Part shown: piece by piece, positions 25,296 to 36,400 of the stretch
How the letters are laid out: the number at the start of each line of letters is the position of its first letter
How positions within the stretch are numbered: position 1 is the stretch's first letter
Assembly: GCF_021018895.1 (NCBI RefSeq)
Contig: NC_079366.1
Span: 26,774,770-26,838,769, forward strand
Length of the DNA stretch: 64,000 nt
Source of the DNA: Seriola aureovittata
Taxonomy: Eukaryota > Chordata > Actinopteri > Carangiformes > Carangidae
Reading direction: 5' to 3'
Program-made: the position numbers and the translations under genes
Notes under the pieces: generated by a model
Database searches by the model: none
Told to the model about the DNA's origin: nothing
Seen by the model: the letters and a program-made list of their open reading frames with translations, nothing else

Positions 25296-27406
25296 CTCGA
25301 ATATCTCACGGCTGCAGGGATTTAATTTCAGGGTTCAATTTGATTCAAAGAACGAGCTCGTACGAGGTGTCGTCAGAAAACATCTAAAGGCAAAGAGGCA
25401 GTGAAAGAACAGCTGGACACCATAAAGGGAGGTTAGATGTGATGAATTGTACGAATGGAGAAAATGGAGCTCGACTCTGGACAGTCTCTTCTCAAAGACG
25501 TTGATAGTTTTTGCCGTTTTTGCTGCGTGAAGCTTGTTTGATTGTCAGTACGAGAAAAACAAATACCCCCTGCAACTCCCAATGTTCGTGTTCATCCATT
25601 TGAAGCATTCTGATGTCTCTATCATTTTCAATCTTTAAGTCATCTTCTTCAAACCCCAGTTCTAGTCATGAATCGTGCAGCTCGATTCAATCACGCCATT
25701 GAAAACCAAGTCAGCGCTCTGGATCTCACAGTGGCTGCCTTTCATTAAATCATGTTGATTTGTGCTCTGTACATCCAGATAAAAAAATTCCTGTGTGTGA
25801 TTTTTTTTGTTTGTGGGTCATTCACTTCACACTAAAAGGATTATTCGCCATCCAGGTCTCATCCCCTGCCTCACTTGCTTCCAGGGACAAGGAGGCTTAG
25901 GGTCTGTCTATAACTTCACGTATCCTCAAGACAAGAGCCAGTGAACCCAGTGGGAACAAAGCAGACAAATCCCAGGCTTAAGGCTCTCCACATAAAACAA
26001 ACCCCTTTTCCCAGTGGACAGAGCAGCCGCACCAGTGAATAATCCTGGTAAACCAGGCTTAGGATGGGTTGCTTCCAGGCATCAAGGGTACTAAATCTCA
26101 CACACTGTCACCAGCTGGGAGTCTTCTATACATTCATGCATCCTGTCACAAACAGGCAGTTATAATGTGCATTCAGTCACTGTCTCTTTGCCCACACAGA
26201 CAGCATTCTGGCGCTCAAAATATAATTATCCATCAGCCTGCAATAGTAACACAACCTCTTTGTGCTGCCCTGTGAGAAGCTGTGAGGCTGTTTGTACTGT
26301 AACGCTAAAGTGAAAAACTCTATTCTCACTCCACATGATGCCTTCTTACTTTTCCCAGTTACTCACAGCAACCAGCTGCCAGTCACACATGACTGGCAGG
26401 CAGAAGTCTTTATCTGTTTGTATAGCTAAGGGTCTATATGTGTGTCTGCCTTTATGGCCACACAAGGTCAAATAATGTCCTGAAGTCGGTCATTACGTTC
26501 AAGATTTAATTGGCTTTTACTGACTTTGATAAAGTCTGGCTCTCTGAGACAAAATCTGTCACTTAATCATGTTGTAAAGGTCTTTGTTGTTTGACTGTTC
26601 CCACTCAGCATTTAACACAATGTATAGCTGTGGATTTAAATATAAAAAAGCCTTGTGTCTCCTTAACTACCAAGCTTTTAAAGGGGCTGTTTTTTGTCTG
26701 GCGCCAATCTTTGACACCATCCAATTTTGTTTGGAAAGGCTTTCAGCAGCCTGAAAAGGTCAAAGATTATTTGTGCCCTCAGAGGAACATGTATTCAATT
26801 AAATAAAAGAGAAAACATTTGTGTTATCAAAGAATAAAATACCATTTTAAAGTAATTTCCATTTAAAATTCAAGCTATAGAGGTGAAGTTCTTTCCATCA
26901 CATGCAGTAAAGGCTGTATGTAATTGTATATAGTGCAGCCCTGATGTAATTATAAACAATTCTGAACATATGGAGGCCATATTTCTATCTACTTAACTAT
27001 GTAAATAATAATAATGAATTTAAGAGATGTTTTGATATAACAAGGGAAAGCTTATATCAGATTGTAGTATCAGCCGGAAGATCTTAATAACTAACAGACG
27101 GTGCAGGGTGTACGAACATAATGCACACACTTTAGTTGCATTATAGACCAAAAAGCTTATGGTTGTGTAACTTATGACTGTCACAGTGCTAAAGCTAGAG
27201 CACACTGCCCAGATACACACTTGTACTGGCCACCAATATGGAGTTGTTACAGTTCTAGTTGTGTTGTTAGGATAACCATCATTGACCACTCATCATGCTA
27301 AGCTTAAGACCTGAGGCTTAGTTAGCATACTGAACATATGGAGCTTAGCATAGTAAACTGCTAACAATAGGCATTTGCAATCATTTACATTCACATTGTC
27401 AATTTG

Positions 27407-27411
<5 letters not shown>

Positions 27412-27442
<31 letters not shown>
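27412..27442. repeat. (CA)n microsatellite, 15 units
   Basis: Uninterrupted CA run. Confidence 0.94.
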
Positions 27443-27444
<2 letters not shown>

Positions 27445-29912
27445 TCAATTCAATCATTAATACATCCAATGATATTATTCAATCCTATGACCAAAATGTT
27501 TGTTTGGATGAGTTCCCTCCATTTTACCTGGTGGTCATTGGTCCAAACTGCCAAGCAGGAAGTGAGAACATCCAATGTGCTTTAAAGTATGGGGAACTAA
27601 GACTGTACCATGTTGCCTGGACTGCAGGGGGGTGAATGGGGAGACCCACAATTAAACCTTTTCGTTTTTTAGTACCTTTGTTTTTTTCCTAATAAAATTG
27701 TCATTTTAACAGTTTTACCAAGTGCTACACATATTTAGAACCAGCATAACCTCAGCTAATAATAAATGTCACTCAATAAAGACTTCTGGACAGTATAATA
27801 GAGGCTAATAGCCCATAAAACAAAAAGAAAAAAAACTAACCTTAAATTTTTCCTTATTTAATAGATAAAAAACACTGTAAATTATAATAAAGAAGAAAAA
27901 AATCCACACAGAAAATTTTACTTATTTGTTTGAGTTGTTGTGATTTGAAGTTTGCAGTATTTATGGGCATTTTTTGTCTGGTCGTGGAAAAATCAGCCCC
28001 AAATCCTCTGCGTCTTTATTCTGTCACTTAAATAAACTCTAAACAACTTCTCCTCACTTTGATATCAGAATAAAACAGCACTGCTCCCATTCAGTCAGGT
28101 AATAAAGTCAAGGCAGGCAAAGCCTCTGAATCTGACACTCTGATTGGCTCTGACGTCACCCACTGGAGCCAATAGGAATGTCTGATCAGTTGCGTGACGG
28201 TAGATGTTACTGGCAGAATGCGGATCAGAATTTATCAATAAACACTCCGACAGAAAGCAGCAATGTGACAGAAAAACAGTAAAACTACTCCAGATATTTA
28301 GTAACTTTCAATGTTAGTGTCTCGATTTTAGTCAGTGACGAAAAACGGACGATAGTCTCATTTAAGGAGAAAAAACGGCACGTCTCTATGGCAGACTGTC
28401 GCGTAGCAATTACGCTCTACAGACAACGTGACATTTAGACCAACGGCTTAAGAGGGTTAAATGACTTTCCCTGGGCAACAATATTTAAGACTAATGGTCT
28501 TATATGAACCTGAACTGAGTGTTAAGCCTTTTTATCATCTACAGCATTATGTCAATCATAACCTGGCACATCTCCTAGTTGTGGAAACGCTTTCATTTTG
28601 TTCCAAAGGAGGACAGAACATTTCACTTGTTTGTTCAGGTTGAAAATAAAATGCATTTCATTGTCCACTTTATTGTGGCCTTCAACATCAAACTGTTTCA
28701 CTTTACTAAAATGCTCTTGAAAGTTGTGTATGTTTAAGTTTATCATGCTGCATATCACTTGTCTGAATACATTAATGATATATGATCATCATGTGACCCG
28801 CCGGCCCGTCCATGGGCCCATGAATTCAAATATTCAGTTCATTTAGCACTAACCACAAGGACATACATATGATTTATTAATATCTACCAGCATTCTGTAC
28901 CAGCAGAGCGTAACGAACCTACCGTTAATGCATGTAGAACTCCGATCCTCTCTCCATTGCTCTGTTACTTGTATTCCTTTAGTCCGTAAGGGTCCACAGG
29001 TCACAAAAACCGAAAGGGTTCCTTTTAAAAGTATTCCAGTTTATGAATATCATCATGAGAAGTTCAAAGCAGACAACTGAGCGATTTGTATCCACTGATC
29101 TTCCCTCATTTCTCCTCTCCTGTGGCTGTCCTTGCGGGTCTGCTGTTGTTTGTTAGCTTTCTGGCTACAAAATAGAGCTCTCCCTGGCTAATGACGTAAT
29201 GACATTTACTCTGTCAGAAAAAGCCTGTTTTTTTCACAGCTTTTCTGAATGGCACCAGTATGTAGATAGACGTCTCCCCTGACCAATCAGAGCAAACTAG
29301 GGGGGATGGGCCCTTCAGAGGCAGGGCCAATAGGCTCAGGTAAAGATGGGCTGAGGTAAGTGTAAAGACAGCTCAATAGTATGCTCTGTTTGGAGTGGTT
29401 CCAAAAGGTTTCTTAGACATCAAAATGCTTCAGTATGTTTTATATTATTTCATATTAAAGAGTAAAAGCACATTTCTCCCAGTTTTCCTTTTACAGAGGT
29501 TTATGTGAAAATATACTATGAATGCCAACTTAACTCTTAGGCCTAGAGGCCTTGAAGCTTCACAGAACAGTTTTGGAAGATATGTAGAATTATTGTGGAG
29601 CTTTTTCATTGTTCTTGTATGAAGTAAATCCTGTTGGTAGTTATGTAATATGATTTTTTTTTACAGGCAACGATTGAAAAATACAAAAAAAATACCATGT
29701 ATGAGCTGATGTGGTTTACGTTGGGTTGTAGTCACCACTACAGCGTATGTAGGTGTATTTTAACACCACTTAAATACGAGTATTCCTTCAGTCATCGATA
29801 TTAATGCAATACATACATTGTATTCTTACATCTAACACTAAATGCAGGCACAGACACTAAGAAAAGAATCCTGTCTTACATAAAACCTTTTACTTTCCAT
29901 TCTTTCTTTCAG

Positions 29913-30041
29913 AGGAGGGAAAAAGTGGAACTGCGGTTAAGTCCTGAAAACAAAGTGGTTTTGACCCTCAAAGGATTTAAAAGGATGAGTAAGATGGAAT
30001 ATGGCAACCCATTCATCGTCACAAACTGTAATGAGTGAGCA
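29913..30041 (+). other. Exon-like open frame ending in stop, unassigned
   Basis: TTTACTTTCC...TTTCTTTCAG acceptor, then an open frame RREKVELRLSPENKVVLTLK followed by GFKRMSKMEYGNPF and a TGA 43 codons in. It could pose as a 3' terminal exon. No family is recognised and no upstream exons were found; a 43-codon frame is not statistically unusual. Confidence 0.15.
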
Positions 30042-32689
30042 AGAGTGATTTACAATGAAGATGACATCATAATGAGTGGGCACGGTGGTGATTTGTAAAG
30101 GGAAAGGGAAGTGGGAAGCTCAGGCTGCCATACATGACCTTTAAATTCAGCTACTGATGTGATGTCATCAGCTTGGTTTTATTTATCTACGTTTCTCTTT
30201 TAAGTGACACTCGGTTTCAAATCTTCACTGTCTACTTCTGGATCTGAACAGTCAGAGTTAACGTGGCTGCATGCAGGACTTTCAGCACAGTAAGAGGAGG
30301 AGAAGAAGAGCCACTCATGTAGTTTCACTTCCAAGATTTGTCCAGCCGAAGTAATTAAGCTTTTGGCAGCTGTTCCCAGATGTTTACCTTATATTTATCT
30401 AGTGTGGAGCATTGATTGAACCACAAGTTTTCAGATGCTGATTGGAAAAGTAGACAGGTTCTGGTTCAATAGAGGGCAGAGTGAGGCTTAGTCTATTGGC
30501 TGGGCTTTTAAGAACTGAATCTAATGTTGTCTGCTGATTAACAGTGCAGACCAGGTTGTAATCATGCTTAACTGGTGCTGATAGTGCAGGTTATCTACTG
30601 CCTGCAGCAAGGCTTGTATCGTCCACGAATTTCGTTATTTATAAGCTCCCATTACCCCTGAATGTACCATGTACATGTGCATTTACGACACTGGCAAATT
30701 AAATTATTTTTTTGTCACCTTATGTTTTATGAACCTGTTCAGTTAGTACAGTGGTTCTACATAGTCCATAATGCCTCAGTGGCTCTTACCAGGAAGTAGT
30801 GCACATATCGGATTCTAGTTTGGTATGTTTTAATCTTCTTTCTGGGAGAATAAGGTAAACAGGTAAACAGGAAAAATGTAAATGTACAAGACTGTGATAT
30901 TAGCAAGTGATGCCCATCGTACAAACATCTTCAATTTTTATCCTGTGAGGTAATCGAGTTTTAATACATGTACATGAATGTGTTTACAATTTCTGTTTTT
31001 GTCATGATTTCTTTGCAACAAACACATTATCTTCCTGGTGACAAAGATGAACCTGCTATGAACAAGTCGCCACTAGTTGTGTAAAATAATTGGACACTGC
31101 TCTCTACAGTACCTGCAGCCGCTGTCAGACATATTGAGAGAATGCTTTTAAAGCATGTATCAAAAATGAATTTTAACTCTCTAGATGACAGCTGTGCAAA
31201 TATTTTTACAGACTATTGATCACAGACTTCTTCCACCTGCTTCCTCCATAAGATTCTGCCTCAGTAGTAAAAGCACATCTGTCCAGACAAATGCTCAGAG
31301 GGAGGATACATGACACGCTCCTATAAATCACATCCTGTACATTCATCCTTTAACGCCAATATTTTATTGAGCAACATAGTCATGTCCTACATCCCTTTTT
31401 ACCATTTATAACCCACGTTAAATGTGAACAGAAAATATACTGTGACAATATGGAGCGATCAGCCATCAGCCTGTTCTGAACATAAATGTGAATCATATGA
31501 AATCATAACTCTCCCTTAGAGGCAACACAAGTCCTGTTTGTGAAGACTGACCACTTTTAGTCTGAGCACAGTTGGAAAACCCCGGTCTGAAATGTTCCCA
31601 GTGACCCTCACAAAAGCTTCTGTTCATACGCCGCACACAGCGGTTAACTGGGCGGCTGGAGACATCAAACAGTCGGCGGACTGGAGTTCGAGTGCGTGAG
31701 CGTCAAAGAGAGTTGTTCAGTCTCGTGTAGCACTGAGAATGGAAGAGAAGGGTCGATCATGACACTACTGACTCAACACTGCTCTCTATCGTTGAGTTTA
31801 TGTGTTACAGTTGAAATGGTCAAGCTTAGTTTAAAAACAAATCGACCGAAACAAATGAATGAAAGCTGAAAAAAAACATAACCTTCAATACGTTTTTTTT
31901 ATTTAAATAGTTTTTGCAGTTTGTCACCACACACAGGTGCAACAATCCACAATGAGAACAACTAAGTCTGGATCGGACAGTAACAAATATTGAAGATCAG
32001 GGTTTGAGTTTTCCATCCTTTTACATTCCTTATTAAAACAATGGTATCCCACCAGATTTAACAGTACTGGAATATTTAACAGCCAGTAAAGATTAATATA
32101 TGGGAAAACATAAAACATAATTTTATGGGATACATAATGTCCTATGAGTTCCCAGTATGTTTCCTAAAAAGAGTCCTGTAATTTGGTACTAACTGTTAAG
32201 CAAATAGAGATAATCAAACCCTTAGGAAATACACAGTTAGCACATAGAAAGCTGTACCACTATAATCTTAATGACTGGAGAAACTTTCAATGATCCATTT
32301 AAAACCATGTAAATATCCATTGACTGTATCGGCAGCTTTATTCTCTAAATTTGTTGAGTTGTATGTTGTAGTGTTGACAATTTTAATATTGGTTCATGCG
32401 GAGCAGATCCACTGTCAAGGGATTACTAGAAAATTATCAGAATTAATTGGAAGTGCATCAGTTGAGCACTGCCCACATTTTACTACAGTCAGTGCCAAAT
32501 GTCATAGTCCTCTTCAGGAACTTCCCAGAGAACTTACAGTGGTGTATCAGTTCTTTTCTAGGACATTATTACAACAATTATAATTTACTTCCTAAAACCC
32601 ATACAATGCTTTGCTTTTCATCCAGTTACAATCCATTTTCATAGCCTGCATTACTGGTTTTGACTGGCTATAAATTTTTGTTGCCATTT

Positions 32690-33283
32690 TAATGGCTCAT
32701 CTACCACAGTTTTATTTAACAGCATGTCTGTAGAGCACCTCGTGACTCAAGGAGCAGTGAGGTTTCAAACACAGTAAGCAGGCAGGAGAGTTATTGCACA
32801 ATAGCCATGTGTAGTCGCCATCTTGTTTTTCTTCCAGCAGATCTTGAGTTTCTCAGCCCAGCACCTGTCTATGGTGATGGGCCAGTGGGTGTGTGGATGG
32901 ATCTGATGTCTGCATGGCCTGTTTGCCAACTGCAACTTCGACAATGTGTGACTGTGTCAACACAAATACCACTATGCCTCTCTCTTCCTCCTCCTCGCTC
33001 AACCCCCAAAGCAGGAGACGACAGCATGGAGCCCCAGTCAGTGGCTTTCATTTCTTCCTTTACCATGTTGTTTTTTTGCCTGTAGAAAAAGGTGGAACAT
33101 ACTTTATAATAAAATAACTTCAAGCTCTTTAAACTAAAGTTTAAAGTTTACCACAGTCACTCTGCAGATAATGACTCATTGTACTGTTTCAGTTTATGTT
33201 AAGTAAAGGATAATCTAATTCAAATCAGTATGTCTATCGGGGAAGGAGTGAAAGGTTTGAAGCTCCCACCTTCAGCCTGAGTG
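32690..33283 (-). other. dnaja3: dnaja3 3' UTR with candidate poly(A) signal
   Basis: Transcribed region after the dnaja3 stop. The first AATAAA on the minus strand is at 32716-32711, giving a 3' UTR of about 570-590 nt if cleavage falls 15-25 nt downstream. No ATTAAA or AATAAA was seen closer to the stop. The exact end is inferred. Confidence 0.5.
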
Positions 33284-33403
33284 TCAGCTAAACATTTTCT
33301 TTAGTTTAGAGAAGAAGCCTCCCTCCTCCTTCTGCTCCTGCTGTTTTTCCCTTCCCTCGTCTGAGCTGGTCGTCTTCGCACCAGTTGCTGAAGTGCTGCT
33401 GCC

Positions 33404-33435
<32 letters not shown>

Positions 33436-33441
33436 CCCCTC
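33284..33441 (-). CDS. dnaja3: dnaja3 coding exon 11 (Ser-rich insert and conserved C-terminal tail)
   Basis: 158 nt, phase 1 in, ending at TGA 33286-33284; residues 448-499. It begins Gly-Gly, then ten Ser codons of which seven consecutive are AGC (a small triplet repeat), an acidic/Gln-rich linker, and [14 protein letters not shown], which matches the human long-isoform tail EEGFLSKLKKMFTS. Acceptor GTCCAG/GAG. Confidence 0.92.
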
Positions 33442-36400
33442 CTGGACACAGACACAAACTCCATCAGTTCAAATACTGATACCAATTGCAACATAGGCCC
33501 TGAGAGCAGAGGGAGGGACTGACTGACTGACTGACTGACTGACTGACTGACTGACTGACTGACTACAGGTGCATCTGCAGACTAGGGTGGAGTGATGTTT
33601 GGATTGAATGGTGGAGTTGAACTGTAGCCCTGACCTGCAGAAGGATTGACACCGTTGACGGTTCCCTGCACGTCCGTCTCCTCCTCAGCATAACTCAGCA
33701 ACAGAGAGCGCTGCTTTCGAGTCAGCTTCCTGCAAGAAGAACACACCACAAACAATTCAGGAACACAAACCATTTATAATTCTTCACATATCCACTTCAC
33801 AGTGTAAGACATAATCAGATGACAGTTATTTGACTGCCTTTGACTTGCATTGTTGATGAAGACAAACCTGAGACACTTTACACATTACACGGAAAATTCT
33901 GGATGCCTTACAGATTAAGTGATACACATATCATGATAATTTAAAATAAAATATTTTCAAAATCTAAAATGAATCACAGTTGTGATTTAACATGCTAATA
34001 GTGCAGTCATATTAATCTAGGACAACAAGCAATTACAGCATGTCTTTGTATGTGTGTCTTACTTGGGCACTCTGATCTTGATGTGAACGTAATGATCTCC
34101 GTAGCTGTAACTGTTCATCCTCCGAATGCCTTTCCCCTGCAGCCGGATCACCTGATCAGCCTGGCAACTGGCAGGAATCTGAAAACACAGACAATAAACA
34201 TTGAAACAGAGAACAGACTTAGCTGAAACTCTGCTGGCAGTGAATTCTAGGAAACAAGAGAAAAAAAAGGCAGTTCTCAGATGCTTTCACCTCTGCTGTC
34301 ATTAAAGCTCCCCCTGCTGGCTGGTCACAAATCAAATTCAGTCCTGGTTTACAATCACAGCTCACGCAGGGAGAAATTATCTGTCCTTGTCTTTAGACTC
34401 AGGAAATCACACTATTTTAATTCTCTCTGCTGCCTTCAGTACAGTCGATCACTCCGTCCTCTCGGACCACCGTCAGCATGTTACTGACATTCAGGGACAG
34501 GCCCTTCAGTAGTTTGCCTCCTATCTCCAATACAGATCAACCCCTGTTAAAATTGATAATATCTCCACTCTCTCTCCACCTATCTCCATCTCCTGTGGGG
34601 TGCAGCAAGGCTCCATATTAGGCCTTATTTTAATTTCCTTGTATATGTTTCCTTTCGTGGTCTATTTTAAGAAAATTTAATACCTCCATGTTATGCAGAC
34701 AACACCCAGCTGTATCCATCACTGCAACCTGGTGATCCCCTCCACCAATATCTTTAAAACTTTTCGATGTGCTTTTTTTATTATATTATCCACATATTCT
34801 ATGCTTTTATTAAATAACCTACATCCTCTTATTTGTCTTGTTTTTATTTGATTTTAATCAATCTCATAATTCCACCTCTTTGTAAAGCACTTCGGTTAAC
34901 ATTTTGTGTTTATAAATGTGCTCTATAAATGATCTGACCTGACTTGACTTATCTATCTAAAAGCTGATATTTTAGTGTTCTGAGTGGGAACTTGAGGAAT
35001 AGTGCTATGTATTATAATCCCTACGCCCTGCTGCTTACTCACCATTATACTGATGGCTTGGTAGAGGCCCTGTGCTGTGGCTGTGCCCCCCAGGATGGCT
35101 TGAGCTATGGAAATGGGCACATCTGAGTGGATGTCTGCTCCGTTGCGCCTGAACACTGGGCTCCTCTGGACCTGTACACAGACATTTTTAATATAACACA
35201 TCAAATACTTTTAAAATCAACCTCCAATGTTATTATAGTATATTTTCTGGCTTTCGGTACTAGCAAATAATTCATTTAATTAAATTCGATTCAAATTTAA
35301 TCCATTTCTAAATCAGTCACAGACTTAAAAGAACAACTTACCCTGAATGTAATGAGGATTTCTCTTGTGCCTACTGACATGCGTACTGTCTGACCGTTTT
35401 CCACTCCTGTAAGAAAATATCAGATACATGATTTTGGCTCAATGTATTTGTCATTACATAACAACTTCCAGATTCAAGTCTGATGAACCTTTTAAAGCAG
35501 GGTAAAAACATTCACAGCTTTATTTAGGATTAAATAACACAAAGAATTCCTCAGGATTATTAAATTCAGTAGAAGCTGCTTAAGTTAAGTAGGGTTAAGT
35601 TATGCATAAAGACAGATCAATCAAGCTTTTGTCCTTCACTTGTGAGATTTCAGGGTGGAAACCTACCAGCGGGTACAGGTACAGTGACCTTCTGCCTCTT
35701 CTTGGTCTGACCTGAACCTCTGCACAGAGCACAGGGCGTAGTTATAATGGATCCCTTCCCACCGCAGCGTCGACAGGTGGTGCGCATCATGAAGGGACCT
35801 GTGTTGATCGACTCCTGCAGGGGGCGACACAGACAGTCTTATACTGTGCACAAGCTGATTGATGGTGGAACAGTAAAAACAGCGTGGTAAAGTTCTGAGA
35901 GGAAATCCAACCATGGGAGAAATTAAAGCCTGAGGAGCGTAGACCTTGGCTCCACAAGTTAAAGGACAGTGGCCCTGCTAAATACCTCACACACTCATGC
36001 TGCTCTGAAACTCACCATGCCAGTGCCGTTGCAGTAGTGACAATGTGACACCTTGGTGCCCGGCTCACTGCCTTTTCCATCACACCTTGGGCAGGCGTCG
36101 TCAATGTTCACATTCAGCTCCTTGTTCGCTCCCTTCGCTGCCTCTGCAAATGTAAGCTCCATCACAAACTGAGGAAAGACGAGAAACTTATTTACTTTAG
36201 TCCACATTTAATGCATGTATAGTATATTTAATTCTTCATTTAGATAACAATAAAAAGATATAAATATCAAAGTAAAAAACTCACATGTAAAATAATGGTT
36301 TAAGGTATAATATCAAAACATGTAGATTCTACAGAGCTGCAAGTTCTCACCTCAGGCCTTTGTTCAAACATGTTGTGGATATCTCCAAAGCCCATTCCTC

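Larger units (their letters stand above)
25300..32680. other. Intergenic region, no supported gene
   Basis: About 7.4 kb without convincing coding potential apart from the weak frame at 29.9 kb. The segment 29080-29420 (AATGACGTAATGACATTTAC, GACCAATCAGAGCA, TTCCAAAAGGTTTCTTAGAC) resembles fish DNA-transposon-derived repeats. 28100-28430 is locally richer in CpG. Confidence 0.5.

Noticed and set aside
31660..31720. Possible tRNA B-box (GGAGTTCGAGTGC)
   Set aside because: No A-box at the right distance and no cloverleaf could be drawn.
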